A stretch of 51,642 nt of DNA from Stenotrophomonas maltophilia (GCF_003970865.1 NZ_RXLZ01000037.1:1-51642), one strand, 5' to 3'. Positions 1-9,237 are shown, counted from the first letter of the stretch. Notes: generated from the letters alone by a model not told the origin. Numbers and translations: made by a program.

Positions 1-111
1 GTCAACCAGGGCAAGCCGGGCAAGGTGGCTTTAGTCGCGGTAATGCGCAAGATGCTGGTGATCCTCAACGCCCGCAAACGGGATGCGGAGGCCCAGATGG
101 CCTCCGCCTGA
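1..111 (+). CDS. IS110-family transposase, C-terminal end (partial)
   Basis: An open frame runs from the first base to a TGA at 109-111 and encodes 36 residues. The peptide contains KVALVAVMRKMLVILNA, which is the typical C-terminal stretch of IS110-family (DEDD-type) transposases. These enzymes move IS elements that usually lack long terminal inverted repeats. The 5' part lies outside the window, so it cannot be told whether the gene is intact. No clear inverted repeat is visible after the stop. Confidence 0.85.
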   Translation, partial: VNQGKPGKVALVAVMRKMLVILNARKRDAEAQMASA

Positions 112-149
112 CAAGACAGTTGCTACAAGATCATGACAGCGGCACGGTT

Positions 150-175
150 CGTGCCGACCAAGGTCGGCACCCACC
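150..175. repeat. SMAG-like palindrome (GTGCCGACC type)
   Basis: The bases contain GTGCCGACCAAGGTCGGCAC, a perfect palindrome apart from its centre. The reverse strand reads TGGGTGCCGACCTTGGTCGG, the same form seen at 15919-15942. It sits between the IS110 end and the stop of the autotransporter gene, so it may act as a hairpin terminator for that leftward gene. Assignment to the SMAG/REP-like family is by similarity of form. Confidence 0.65.
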
Positions 176-204
176 AGAGCGAGCCATGACATCCATACCA
201 CGCG

Positions 205-3200
205 CTACCAGTCCGCGCGCAGGCCGATGTTGCCTTCGATAATGCGGCGCTTCTCGTTGCGGTCGCCACCCAGTTCACGGGTGTAGTCGGCCACGGCATG
301 CGCACTGATGGTGCGGTTGAAGCGCCCGACCACGCCGACACCGGCTTCGAGTGCACGCGAGCGCTGCGAATTGATGATCGTGCCGTTGTCGAAGCCGATG
401 CGGTCCTCGCCGGAACGGCCATGCCAGTAGTTGAGCTTGAAGTACGGCTGCCAGCCGTTGTCGGCCAGCTGGTAGTCGCCGGCAAGGCGCAGGCCGGCGC
501 GGCCGGTCCAGGCGTTGTCGTTGTCGAAGCGTACGCTCGACACCTCATCGCGGCGGTCGTCCAGCGAGGTGCGTTGCCAGATCACCTGCACCTGCGGTTC
601 CAGCCACCATGCGGACTGACCGAAGTGCAGCAGCGGCTTGCCCGCCTCCACCGACACGCTGGTGCCATCGCCCTTGATCCCGAAGCCGAGCCCGCGCGAG
701 GAACGCACGCGGCCGTCGTAACGGCTCTGCATCGCCACGGCGTCGATGTAGCCACCGCTGCTGTCGGTGAAGGTCCAGTACAGGCCCACGTGCTTGTCCT
801 CCAGGCGGTTCTGGCCTACCTGCACGTTTTCCCAGCCCAGTGCCAGGCCGGTGGTCTTGCCCTGCGCGCGGGTGCGGCCGACGAACACGCCGATCTGGTT
901 GCGGTGGTTGTCAGAAGCAGCAGCCCACACGTCGAGGCCGGCCTGCAGGCCCATCACATCGCCATCGAAGCCGGGCTGCGCATCCCCCTTCCAATGGATC
1001 TCGCTGCTCTGCCCCACCAAGCGGCCCCAGGCGGTGCGGAACGCACCCTGGTTGTACAGCAGGCGCTGCTCGCCCTGCCGCTCGTGGAAGGTACCGAGGC
1101 TGGCCAGCGAGGTCTCGCGCAGCAGCGGCGGCACCACGGCATAGGTGGCAGTCTCCACGCGGTACAGCGGTACCACTGCGCCCTCGGCGGGGCGTGCGCC
1201 CGGCGTCGGAGGCGCACCGGTTCCGGGCAGCGCACCGCCGGCCACCGGCACGTCCGGCACCGCTGGATCACTGGGCGGCGCCACAGGCGCCGGTTCCGGC
1301 GGCGGCGGCGGTGGTGCGGTCTCGCCGGCTGTCAGGTCTGGATCGGTGGCGCCTTCGGGCGGCGGCGGCGGTGCCGGGGTGATCGGTGGCGGTGGTGCGA
1401 CGGGTGGCGTCGGCGGTGGCGGTGGCGGCACGCCATTGATACCGCTTCCGTTTGGCGCCGGTGCCGGGCCGGCCACCAGGGTCGAGCGCAGGTACCAGTT
1501 CTCGCTGGTACCGGCACTGACACCACCCTTGAACAGGAAGTACTCGTAGGCGCCGGCCGCGACCGGTGCGAACAGCGAAAACGCGCCCGGCGCGGTGCGG
1601 CCACCATTCAAGGCCTGCACCACCAGGATGCCATCGGCCAACGTGGCAGCGCCGCTGCCGCCGGCATTGAGCACGCCGATGCCGGTCGTGCCGGTGGCGG
1701 CACCGCCATCGATCACCAGGCGGTCGCTGGTGGAATCATCCGCCCCCAGAACGGTGCGCAGGTACAGGCCACCACCGTCACCGCGGTAGTTGCCACGCAC
1801 GGTGAACACGTCGCCGGCGCCGGTACCGGTCAGGTCGATGCGCCCGGCATTGACCATCTCCACCAGTGCGCCACTATTGAACGGACGGACGGCATGGCCG
1901 CCACTGCCCGCGTAGACGGTGCTGGTGTCATCCACGGTGAGCGTACCGGTGCCGGTTCCGCTGTCACCCAGCACCAGATCACCATCGAAGGTCAGCTCGG
2001 TGCTGTTGGCCAGGCTGACCGCCTCCCAGTTCTGGAAACGCCCCACGCCCGCAGCCTTGACGTTGCTGAAGTTGAGCTGGTCGATGCCACTGCCACCGTC
2101 GAACAGCGGCACAGCACCGAGGTTGCCCTGGTTGAGGCTGCTGAGGTTGGCCACGTCGTTGTCCGGGCCCATGTCGATCGCGCCGTAGACGATGCCGCCG
2201 CCACTCCAGTTGAAGGTGTCGTTGCCGGTACTGAGCAGCACCTGCCCGCGCACGGTGCCATCGGTGATGGTCACGCTGTCGTTGCCGCCACTGACACTGA
2301 TGTTGCCGCCGATGTAGGCAGTGCCCGAAATGATGATGGTATCGGTGTCGAAGCCGGTCACCACGTTGCCGTCAACCGTACCGCCGGACTGGTCCCACAG
2401 GTTCTTGTCCAGCTTCATGTTGACGCGGCCGATGCGGCCAGCGGTCATCCAGGCCTGGTCGCCATCCTCGAACGCGCCGATGATGCGGCCGCCACTCATG
2501 CGGAAGGTATCGATGTTGTCGCCCTGCTGCAGCGCGCCGATCGTGCCGCCACTCATGACGAAATCATCGCGACCGCTGCCCTGCACCACCACACCGGTGA
2601 CGGTGCCGCCGGTGACGGTCATCTGGTCATCGCCACTGCCCTGGTCGACGCTGTCGATCGTGCCGTCACTGAGCAGCAGCACATCGTTTCCATCGCCCTG
2701 CAGTACGCCTCCGGTGATGCTGCCGCTCTGCATCTCGAGGCGATCGTTGCCGGCATCGAACTGCACGCCTGTACGGCCACCGATGGTTCCTCGGTTGATC
2801 ACCACGCTGTTACCGCCGCCGACGAACTGCAGGGCAATGTTGTTGCCGGTGCTGATGCTGCCGGCGTTGTCGACGCGGCTGCCACCCCCAAGCTGCACGG
2901 CCACACCGCCCACCGAACTGATCGCGCCCTGGTTTGACAACAGGTGACCACCGGCGCCGACCAGCGCAATGGCCGATCCACCACCACTCTGCTGCAACTG
3001 TGCACCGCTGGCGACGTTGACGGTGATGCCGGCCGCACCATTTGCGGTAACGGGAGTGGTCTGCGGATTCGGCGCGTTGGCATCACAGGTGACCGTCTGG
3101 CCGGCGGTCGGTACCGGGTTGTTGCAGCCGGCCCAGGCGACGCTGGCGGTCGTCAGAAGCAGGGAGGGAACGGCGAGAGCCTGCAACACGGAAACAGCAA

Positions 3201-3240
3201 GGCGGCGCGGGCGGAACGCACGCGGAACGGCACGGTACAT
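205..3240 (-). CDS. Autotransporter with C-terminal outer-membrane beta-barrel domain
   Basis: The product has 1011 residues. It starts with a long basic signal peptide (about residues 1-42, cleavage near VAWA|GCNN). A passenger follows (about 45-590), made of glycine- and aspartate-rich repeats of roughly 20 residues with cores such as GNDxxxxSGGTI, as expected for a right-handed beta-helix. Next is a proline-rich linker (about 593-683) and an autotransporter barrel (about 725-1011) ending in an aromatic Trp, the usual outer-membrane signal. A type V secretion protein of this build carries its own passenger to the cell surface. The start is supported by AGGAG six bases upstream. No protease or adhesin motif is recognised in the passenger, so its activity is unknown. 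It is a single gene whose link to the adjacent GlcNAc locus is unproven. Confidence 0.88.
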   Translation of the reverse strand: MYRAVPRAFRPRRLAVSVLQALAVPSLLLTTASVAWAGCNNPVPTAGQTVTCDANAPNPQTTPVTANGAAGITVNVASGAQLQQSGGGSAIALVGAGGHLLSNQGAISSVGGVAVQLGGGSRVDNAGSISTGNNIALQFVGGGNSVVINRGTIGGRTGVQFDAGNDRLEMQSGSITGGVLQGDGNDVLLLSDGTIDSVDQGSGDDQMTVTGGTVTGVVVQGSGRDDFVMSGGTIGALQQGDNIDTFRMSGGRIIGAFEDGDQAWMTAGRIGRVNMKLDKNLWDQSGGTVDGNVVTGFDTDTIIISGTAYIGGNISVSGGNDSVTITDGTVRGQVLLSTGNDTFNWSGGGIVYGAIDMGPDNDVANLSSLNQGNLGAVPLFDGGSGIDQLNFSNVKAAGVGRFQNWEAVSLANSTELTFDGDLVLGDSGTGTGTLTVDDTSTVYAGSGGHAVRPFNSGALVEMVNAGRIDLTGTGAGDVFTVRGNYRGDGGGLYLRTVLGADDSTSDRLVIDGGAATGTTGIGVLNAGGSGAATLADGILVVQALNGGRTAPGAFSLFAPVAAGAYEYFLFKGGVSAGTSENWYLRSTLVAGPAPAPNGSGINGVPPPPPPTPPVAPPPPITPAPPPPPEGATDPDLTAGETAPPPPPPEPAPVAPPSDPAVPDVPVAGGALPGTGAPPTPGARPAEGAVVPLYRVETATYAVVPPLLRETSLASLGTFHERQGEQRLLYNQGAFRTAWGRLVGQSSEIHWKGDAQPGFDGDVMGLQAGLDVWAAASDNHRNQIGVFVGRTRAQGKTTGLALGWENVQVGQNRLEDKHVGLYWTFTDSSGGYIDAVAMQSRYDGRVRSSRGLGFGIKGDGTSVSVEAGKPLLHFGQSAWWLEPQVQVIWQRTSLDDRRDEVSSVRFDNDNAWTGRAGLRLAGDYQLADNGWQPYFKLNYWHGRSGEDRIGFDNGTIINSQRSRALEAGVGVVGRFNRTISAHAVADYTRELGGDRNEKRRIIEGNIGLRADW

Positions 3241-3539
3241 GGAGCACTCCTGGGCGGGAAATCAGGAACTGCGTATGTGCGGCACTGCGCTTGCAGTCTG
3301 CCGTGTGGTGAACCGTTTCGATAGGTGAACTTGCGTGCGGGAAATCACAGTTCAGATGTGAAATCGACCAGCCCTCACGCCGATGTGATGTGGCTGAAAT
3401 CGTTCATTTCTTCGGCATTCGGGAATCACGCGCAAAGCATCCACGCATGGCCTGGATCTACTGACCCTGCATCGCCAATCGATTCACTCATGGCACCTGG
3501 TAGATCCACGCCATGCGTGGATGCCGTTGGCGGATGGGG
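3241..3539. other. Intergenic region between autotransporter and nagX
   Basis: This is a 299-base noncoding stretch. It holds the 5' leader of the leftward autotransporter and, nearer nagX, an inverted pair of GTAGATCCACGC-type repeats. I see no convincing sigma-70 promoter and no copy of the TGACAnCGnTGTCA motif found between nagP and the kinase gene. Confidence 0.5.
3439..3523. repeat. Inverted pair of SMAG elements (GTAGATCCACGC subfamily)
   Basis: One copy at 3439-3461 reads towards the left (its complement begins GTAGATCCAGGCCATGCG). A second copy at 3500-3523 reads to the right and begins GTAGATCCACGCCATGCG. The GTAG termini face each other. Each copy forms a hairpin. The pair lies just downstream of nagX and may end its transcript. 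Confidence 0.75.
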
Positions 3540-4607
3540 TCAGATCTTCAGATAGATCCTTCGCCGGTCCAGCCACCACGCCACGCCCCACCACAGCGCG
3601 ACGAACGCCAGCGCCTGCAGCATCGACGCCAGCTCCGGCGCCTGCGGCATCGCGGTGGCCAGCTGCTGCCAGACCCACCCCCAAACACCGGTAGCCATCA
3701 GCACCACCGACATCACCGATGCCCCCAGATACGCGGTGATCGCATTGACCCCGAAGCGCCGGCCGAGTGCCGGCCAACCCTTCTGGTCGATCAGCACGTG
3801 GCCCAGCCACAGCGCCAGCGCCGCAAGGCCGCCGGTCCACAGCACGTAGCTGGGCGTCCACAGCTGCTTGTTCAACGGCAGCACCAGGGCCAACAGCAGG
3901 CCCAGCACAGCGGTCGCCACACCCAGCCCGGCCAGCGCCCCGGCACGTCCGCTGCGCAGCAGGCCACCGGCCAGCAGGCCAAGCACCGTGCTGGCCAGCG
4001 CACCCAGCGTGCTCAACAAGCCTTCCGGATCATGGCCCAGCCCGGTATCGGCGTGCCATTGATAGATCCACGGTGCGAACAGTGCGGTATCCAAACGGCT
4101 GGCCGGGTTGGTCCACGGCGCCAGCTCACCGATGCCCAGCAGCAGCACCGTGTACCCCACCAGCAACGTGACCAGCACGCCCGCCTGCACGCGCGGCCGC
4201 GCATACACCGCCAGCACACCCACCAGCGCCGCGCATACCGCAATCCGCTGCAGCACGCCCCAGATGCGGAAGTGATGGGTCTCCAGCGCCCACCAGATCA
4301 GCAGGTGCAGCAGCGCACCGGCCAGCAGGATGCGCAGCGCGCGCTCCAGCACGCCACGCGCCAGTGCAGGTCGCGCCGCCGCGTCCAGCGCGCGCGGCGC
4401 CACGCTGAAGGCCATCGACACGCCGACCAGGAACAGGAAGAACGGGAACACCAGATCGGTCGGCGTGCAGCCGTGCCAGTCCGAATGACGCAGCGGTGCA
4501 AACACCGCACTCCAGTCACCCGGGTTGTTGACCAGCAGCATCGCCGCCACGGTGATGCCGCGCAGGGCATCGATCGAGCCCAGCCGGCGTGGCGGCGAAC
4601 TGTTCAT
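3540..4607 (-). CDS. nagX: NagX-type transmembrane acetyltransferase (HGSNAT/DUF5009 family)
   Basis: The product has 355 residues and about ten hydrophobic helices. Near the N-terminus is SIDALRGITVAAMLLVNNPG followed by HSDWHGCTPTDLVFPFF, the signature of the heparan-alpha-glucosaminide N-acetyltransferase family (COG4299). In the lysosomal enzyme a histidine in this region carries the acetyl group across the membrane. Bacterial NagX proteins occur in GlcNAc operons of Xanthomonas and Shewanella, but their exact reaction is not settled. The ATG overlaps the nagA stop (TGATG), so translation is probably coupled. It is the last gene of the leftward nag operon. Confidence 0.85.
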   Translation of the reverse strand: MNSSPPRRLGSIDALRGITVAAMLLVNNPGDWSAVFAPLRHSDWHGCTPTDLVFPFFLFLVGVSMAFSVAPRALDAAARPALARGVLERALRILLAGALLHLLIWWALETHHFRIWGVLQRIAVCAALVGVLAVYARPRVQAGVLVTLLVGYTVLLLGIGELAPWTNPASRLDTALFAPWIYQWHADTGLGHDPEGLLSTLGALASTVLGLLAGGLLRSGRAGALAGLGVATAVLGLLLALVLPLNKQLWTPSYVLWTGGLAALALWLGHVLIDQKGWPALGRRFGVNAITAYLGASVMSVVLMATGVWGWVWQQLATAMPQAPELASMLQALAFVALWWGVAWWLDRRRIYLKI

Positions 4608-5755
4608 CAGGCGGCCTCGTACTGCCCGGCAATCCAGGTGCCCCGCACCTGCAGGGCATCATCCAGCAGCACCAGGTCGGCCTGGTAACCCTCGGCGATA
4701 TGGCCCAGGCGGTCGTCGACGTTGAGGAACTGCGCCGGGTAAGTCGAGGCCATGCGTGCGGCTTCGGCCAGCGGCTGGCCGAGCAGCTGCACGGTGTTGC
4801 GCACCGCAGTGGCCATGTCCAGCGCCGAGCCGGCCAGCGAACCGGCAGCATTGCGCACCACGCCGTCGATGGCGGTGATGGTTTCGCCATACAGCACGTA
4901 ACTGGGATCGTCGGCGCCAACCGGCGGCATCGCATCGGTCACCAGCAGCAGGCGACCGCGCGGCTTGGCTGCCAGCGCCACGCGCAGGCTGGCCGGGTGC
5001 ACATGCACGCCATCGACAATGATGCCGATCCAGCTGTCGCGGTCTTCCAGCGCAGCGCCCACCGCACCGGGCTCACGCCCCTGCAACGGCGACATCGCGT
5101 TGTACAGGTGGGTGAAGCCACGCACGCCAGCATCCAGGCCGGCACGAATCTCTTCGTACGTGCCAGCGGTGTGGCCAGCAGCAACGATCACGCCACGTTC
5201 GACCAGCGCGCGGATGGTTTCCAGCGGCACGCGCTCCGGTGCCAGTGTCAGCAGGGTCACGCCGTTGTCCAGCGAGGCGGCCAGCGCGATTTCTTCTTCG
5301 TCCGGCACGCGGAACTTGCTGGGATCGTGGGTGCCCTTGCGCGCCGGCGCGATGTACGGGCCTTCCAGGTGGATGCCGATCACGCCGGGCACGCCCTGCG
5401 CGATCGCTTCGCGCATCGCAGCGATTGCTTCGCGCATCACGCCTATGTCGTCGCTGATCAGCGTTGGCAGCATCGCGGTGGTGCCGAAGCGGCGGTGCGC
5501 CTGCGCGATGGTGCGCAGCGAGGCGACATCGGGCGTGTTGTTGAACAGCGCGCCGCCGCCACCATTGACCTGCACATCGATGAAACCGGGCAGCAGCCAG
5601 CTACCGCCCAGATCAACCTGCTCGGCGGCCTGGCCCAGCTGCGGCGCTGCATCGGGCAGCAGCGCGCTGATGCGGCCGTGCTCGATCACCACCGCCAGAT
5701 CGTCGCGGAACTCGTCGCCTGCCAGGATGCGGGCATTGCGCAGGACCGTGGCCAT
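4607..5755 (-). CDS. nagA: N-acetylglucosamine-6-phosphate deacetylase
   Basis: The product has 382 residues, the normal length for NagA. It removes acetate from GlcNAc-6-phosphate to give glucosamine-6-phosphate. Visible motifs are HLEGPYIAP (metal-binding glutamate), AAGHTAG and THLYNAMS (metal-binding histidines), DGVHVHP (substrate histidine) and LVTDAMPP (catalytic aspartate). An in-frame extension to 5926 is possible, but it would lie entirely within nagB-II. The ATG at 5755 overlaps the nagB-II stop in a TGATG, which fixes the start and suggests coupled translation. The stop likewise overlaps the nagX start. Confidence 0.95.
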   Translation of the reverse strand: MATVLRNARILAGDEFRDDLAVVIEHGRISALLPDAAPQLGQAAEQVDLGGSWLLPGFIDVQVNGGGGALFNNTPDVASLRTIAQAHRRFGTTAMLPTLISDDIGVMREAIAAMREAIAQGVPGVIGIHLEGPYIAPARKGTHDPSKFRVPDEEEIALAASLDNGVTLLTLAPERVPLETIRALVERGVIVAAGHTAGTYEEIRAGLDAGVRGFTHLYNAMSPLQGREPGAVGAALEDRDSWIGIIVDGVHVHPASLRVALAAKPRGRLLLVTDAMPPVGADDPSYVLYGETITAIDGVVRNAAGSLAGSALDMATAVRNTVQLLGQPLAEAARMASTYPAQFLNVDDRLGHIAEGYQADLVLLDDALQVRGTWIAGQYEAA

Positions 5756-6783
5756 CACACCGTCTCCGTGACCTTGTTCAGGTGCGGCGGCAGATCCGGG
5801 TTGAAGCCACGACGCAGCGCCAGCGCGTTGATCGCGCGGTAGAAGCTCTGCACGGTCAGCAGTGGTGCGCACAGCGGATGCGGCGCGGCCGCTACCGGCA
5901 GGTTGCCACCGGCACCGGCCATCCACACCTGTGCACCGCGCGCGGTGAATTCCTCGACGACGGCACGGGTGCCGGCGCCGGTTTCATCAGGTTGGGCAAA
6001 GGCCAGCACCGGGAAACCGCGGTCGACCAGCGCCATCGGGCCATGCTTCACTTCAGCCGAGCTGTAGGCTTCGGCATGCAGGCTGCAGGTTTCCTTGAAC
6101 TTCAGTGCGGCCTCTTGGGCCGCGCCCAGGCCCAGGCCACGGCCGAGCACGAACAGGTTGGTCGCCTCGACCAGGCCCTCGGTCACCGGCGTCCAGTCGC
6201 ATTGCCAGGCTTCGCGCATCGCATCCGGCAGCAGGTCCAGTGCGGCGCGAAGGCTGCTGTCCTGCTTCCAGTACGCAGCCAGCTGCAGCAGCGCAGCCAA
6301 CGAGGCCAGGTAGCTCTTGGTAGCCGCCACGCTCTTTTCGGCGCCGGCATGCAGCGGAATGACCGTGTCGGCCAGCTGCGCCAGCGGCGAATCCTCGACG
6401 TTGACCAGCGCGATCACGCGCGCACCGGCTGCCTTGGCAGCTTCCGCGTTGCGCAGCAGGTCCGGGCTCTTGCCCGACTGCGAAATGACGATGAACAGCG
6501 CACCGCGCAGCTGCAGCGGTGCGGCATAGACCGAACCCACCGACGGCGAGGCCGATGCGACCACCAGGCCCAGCTGGGTTTCCAGCAGGTACTTGCCATA
6601 GGTGGCGGCATGGTCGGAGCTGCCGCGTGCGCAGGTGACCACGAACGGGGGCGGCGCCGCGCGCAGGCTGGCGGCCAGGGATTCCATGGTGGCGTGGTTG
6701 CGCGAGAACTGGCGGGCAACCACGTCAGCCGCTTCAGCGGCCTCGGCGAACATCAGGGTGGAAGTGGGGTCTGACAGCGACAT
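5755..6783 (-). CDS. nagB-II: SIS-domain glucosamine-6-phosphate deaminase (NagB-II type)
   Basis: The product has 342 residues and two sugar-isomerase (SIS) domains without the glutaminase domain of GlmS. It contains CARGSSDHAATYGKYL, SQSGKSPDLL, KSVAATKSYLASLAALLQLA and AEVKHGPMALVD, typical of NagB-II/AgaS-like deaminases. These enzymes turn glucosamine-6-phosphate into fructose-6-phosphate and ammonia and replace the unrelated NagB of enterics. The ATG at 6783 gives MSLSDPTST. A longer frame to 6903 would overlap nagR and is rejected. The gene starts seven bases after nagR and ends in a TGATG overlap with nagA. Confidence 0.93.
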   Translation of the reverse strand: MSLSDPTSTLMFAEAAEAADVVARQFSRNHATMESLAASLRAAPPPFVVTCARGSSDHAATYGKYLLETQLGLVVASASPSVGSVYAAPLQLRGALFIVISQSGKSPDLLRNAEAAKAAGARVIALVNVEDSPLAQLADTVIPLHAGAEKSVAATKSYLASLAALLQLAAYWKQDSSLRAALDLLPDAMREAWQCDWTPVTEGLVEATNLFVLGRGLGLGAAQEAALKFKETCSLHAEAYSSAEVKHGPMALVDRGFPVLAFAQPDETGAGTRAVVEEFTARGAQVWMAGAGGNLPVAAAPHPLCAPLLTVQSFYRAINALALRRGFNPDLPPHLNKVTETV

Positions 6784-6790
6784 GGCAGGC

Positions 6791-7858
6791 TCAGGCAGGA
6801 TCGGAAGGAAGGGGGCGTGCGCCGGCCGGGCGCATCGGCGCGGTCGAGCCGCGCACCACCAGCTGCGGCACGAAGCCCTGGTTGTGCAGCGGTGCCGGCG
6901 CATCGTCGTAGGCGTCGCTGCGCAGCTGCGCGATCAGCAGGCGCGCGGCGTGGCGGGCGATGTCCTCGGTGGCCTGCTTGGCGGTGGTCAGCGGCGGCCA
7001 CGACTGGCGCGAGAACGGGCTGTCCTCGAAACCGGCGATGGACAGGTCGTACGGCACGTTCATGCCGGCCGACTTGGCAGCGGCCAGCACACCGGCGGCG
7101 ATTTCGTCGTTGGAACCGAAGATGGCAGTGGGCGGCTCGCGCAGCGCCAGCAGGCGGCGCGCACCACGGAAACCATCGTCGAAGGTGTAGTCACCCTGCA
7201 CCACCAGGTGCTTGTCCACGGTCATGCCGTAGTCCTTCAGCGCGGCTTCGTAACCGGCATAGCGCTCGCCCGAGGAACGGTGCGAGATGCCGCCCCAGAG
7301 GAAGCCGATGCGCTGGTGACCCAGCTGGATCAGGTGCTCGGTGATCTCATAGGCCGCTTCGCGATCGTCGACGAATACGCAGGCGCCATCGGCCGGGTCT
7401 TCGGTGGCGGCGATGATGCGCACCAGCTTGATGCCGCGCGCGGTCAACGCCTGGATCAGGTCGCGGCGCTCGGACATCGGTGCGGTCAGCACCAGCCCGG
7501 CCAGCCGCGAACGCTGCACCCAGTCGGCCAGCTCATCGGCCAACAGCGGCGAGCTGGAGTCGCAGGGATGGATCTGCAGGCCGAAACCGGTCTCGCGGCA
7601 TGCGGCCAGCACGCCGTTCTGCACACCGATGATGTGGTACGGGTTCGGGTTGTCGTAGACCAGCCCGATCACGAAGGTGGTGCCGCTGCGCAGGTTGCGC
7701 GCGGACGGATCGGGCTCGTAATCGAGTTCGGCGATGGCACGCAGCACCCGCGCACGGGTGGCCTGCATCACCGAGGGCTCGTTGTTGATCACCCGCGAGA
7801 CTGTCTTCAGCGAGACCTTGGCCTTCTCCGCAACGTCCTTGATGGTCGCTCTGCGCAT
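6791..7858 (-). CDS. nagR: LacI-family transcriptional repressor of the nag genes
   Basis: The product has 355 residues. An N-terminal helix-turn-helix, ATIKDVAEKAKVSLKTVSRV, is followed by the LacI hinge region and a periplasmic-binding-protein-like effector domain (about 60-340, with IFGSNDEIAAGVLAAA). In xanthomonads the LacI-type NagR represses GlcNAc genes and is released by a sugar ligand. The start at 7858 is chosen because AGGG lies eight bases upstream and the helix-turn-helix begins at residue 4. A GTG or ATG further up (7891) would add an unconserved MMDGSQPQGK. It lies inside the operon it probably controls. Candidate operators are at 9238-9251 and 9475-9488. Confidence 0.92.
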   Translation of the reverse strand: MRRATIKDVAEKAKVSLKTVSRVINNEPSVMQATRARVLRAIAELDYEPDPSARNLRSGTTFVIGLVYDNPNPYHIIGVQNGVLAACRETGFGLQIHPCDSSSPLLADELADWVQRSRLAGLVLTAPMSERRDLIQALTARGIKLVRIIAATEDPADGACVFVDDREAAYEITEHLIQLGHQRIGFLWGGISHRSSGERYAGYEAALKDYGMTVDKHLVVQGDYTFDDGFRGARRLLALREPPTAIFGSNDEIAAGVLAAAKSAGMNVPYDLSIAGFEDSPFSRQSWPPLTTAKQATEDIARHAARLLIAQLRSDAYDDAPAPLHNQGFVPQLVVRGSTAPMRPAGARPLPSDPA

Positions 7859-7897
7859 GGGTTTTCCCTGGGGTTGGCTGCCGTCCATCATCGCCGA

Positions 7898-9184
7898 TCA
7901 GCGCTCCTGCGGCAGGCCGGCGCGGTGGCCGACCACCGAATAGAACAGGATGTACAGGTAGCAGGGCACCATCAGCAGCACGAACACCAGCTGGAAGTCG
8001 ATGTGCTGCTTGAGCACGGCGAACAGCTGCGGAATGATCGCGCCACCGGCAATGCCCATCACCAGCAGCGCCGAGCCGGTCTCGGTGAAGCGGCCCAGGC
8101 CGCGGATCGCCAGCGGGAAGATCGCCGGCCACATCATGGCGTTGGCGAAGCCCAGCAGGGCCACGAAGGCCACCGATACGTAGCCGTGGGTGGCCCAGGC
8201 GCCGAGGCAGAACACCACGCCCAGCACCGCCGAAATGGTCAGGTAGCGCGACTGCGAGACCACCTTGGGAATCAGCAACAGGCCGACCACATAGCCGACC
8301 AGCATCGCGCCCAGCGTGAGCGAGGTGAACATCTTGGTCTGGTCCAGCGGCAGGTCGAAACCATGGCCGTAGGTACCGATCGCATCACCGGCCATCACCT
8401 CCACGCCCACGTAGACGAACAGGCACAGCACGCCCAGCCACAGATGCGGGAACTGGAAGATGCTGCGACGTTCGGCGGCACCGGCCGCAACCGGCGTGGC
8501 ATTGGCTTCGGACGACTTGATTTCCGGTAGTGGCGAGAACAGCACCGCCACCGCCAGCACCACCAGCAGCGCAGCCATCGCCAGGTACGGGGTGTGGATC
8601 TTGGCGGCAAACTCGTTCAGCAGCGCGGCCTTTGTGACCGCATCTGCCGCCTGCACCTGCGCATCGAGGTCACCGATGCCATGCAGCACCAGCGTGCCGA
8701 TCAGCACCGGCGCCAGCATGCCGGCGATCTTGTTGCAGATGCCCATCAGCGCGATGCGGCGTGCCGCCGTCTCGATCGGGCCGAGGATGGAGATGTAGGG
8801 GTTGATCGCGGTCTGCAGCAGGGCCAGGCCGCTGCCGATCACGAACAGGCCGCCAAGCGCGCCCGGATACCAGCGCTGGGTGGCAAATTCACCGAACAAC
8901 GCGGCACCACCGGCCATCACCAGCAGGCTCAGGCTCAGACCCTTCTTCATGCCGGTGCGGCGCAGGATCCACGATGCCGGCAAGGCCAGGAAGAAGTAGG
9001 ACAGGTAGAACACCATCAGCACCAGGAAGGCGCCGACCTCGCTGAGTTCGAAGGCGAGCTTGACGAAGGTGATCAGCGGGCCGTTGAGCCAGGTGAAGAA
9101 GCCGATCAGGAAGAACAACACGCCAACGATGGCGATCGAGGTGGCCACGTTCGGGCGCGCGCTTGCAGCGGGGACGGCGGACAT
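7898..9184 (-). CDS. nagP: NagP-type GlcNAc:proton symporter (FHS family of MFS)
   Basis: The product has 428 residues with about twelve membrane helices. It contains FFLIGFFTWLNGPLITFVKL near the N-terminus and LQTAINPYISILGP, typical of the fucose/glucose permease (FHS) group that includes NagP of Shewanella and Xanthomonas. It would carry GlcNAc across the inner membrane, matching the absence of a phosphotransferase system and the presence of a sugar kinase nearby. The start at 9184 (MSAVPAA) is preceded by AGGAG. A longer frame to 9391 would run through the regulatory region. It is the first gene of the leftward operon, 39 bases before the nagR start. Confidence 0.92.
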   Translation of the reverse strand: MSAVPAASARPNVATSIAIVGVLFFLIGFFTWLNGPLITFVKLAFELSEVGAFLVLMVFYLSYFFLALPASWILRRTGMKKGLSLSLLVMAGGAALFGEFATQRWYPGALGGLFVIGSGLALLQTAINPYISILGPIETAARRIALMGICNKIAGMLAPVLIGTLVLHGIGDLDAQVQAADAVTKAALLNEFAAKIHTPYLAMAALLVVLAVAVLFSPLPEIKSSEANATPVAAGAAERRSIFQFPHLWLGVLCLFVYVGVEVMAGDAIGTYGHGFDLPLDQTKMFTSLTLGAMLVGYVVGLLLIPKVVSQSRYLTISAVLGVVFCLGAWATHGYVSVAFVALLGFANAMMWPAIFPLAIRGLGRFTETGSALLVMGIAGGAIIPQLFAVLKQHIDFQLVFVLLMVPCYLYILFYSVVGHRAGLPQER

Positions 9185-9237
9185 CAGGAGGGCTCCTGCG
9201 GCGACGGCCGCAGAACGCGGCGTCGGAGAGTGGCTGG

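Noticed and set aside
298..2937. An 879-residue open frame antisense to the autotransporter
   Set aside because: Rich in His, Ala and Arg with no domain, lying opposite a clear coding frame; typical shadow frame in high-GC DNA with glycine-rich repeats.
5756..5926. Upstream extension of nagA into nagB-II
   Set aside because: The overlap of 171 bases is unlikely; the TGATG junction with ATG at 5755 gives the normal NagA length.
4607..9184. Is the nag operon a horizontally gained island?
   Set aside because: Codon use and GC content look like the flanking genes, and no integrase, tRNA or direct repeats border it; the arrangement is common in xanthomonads.
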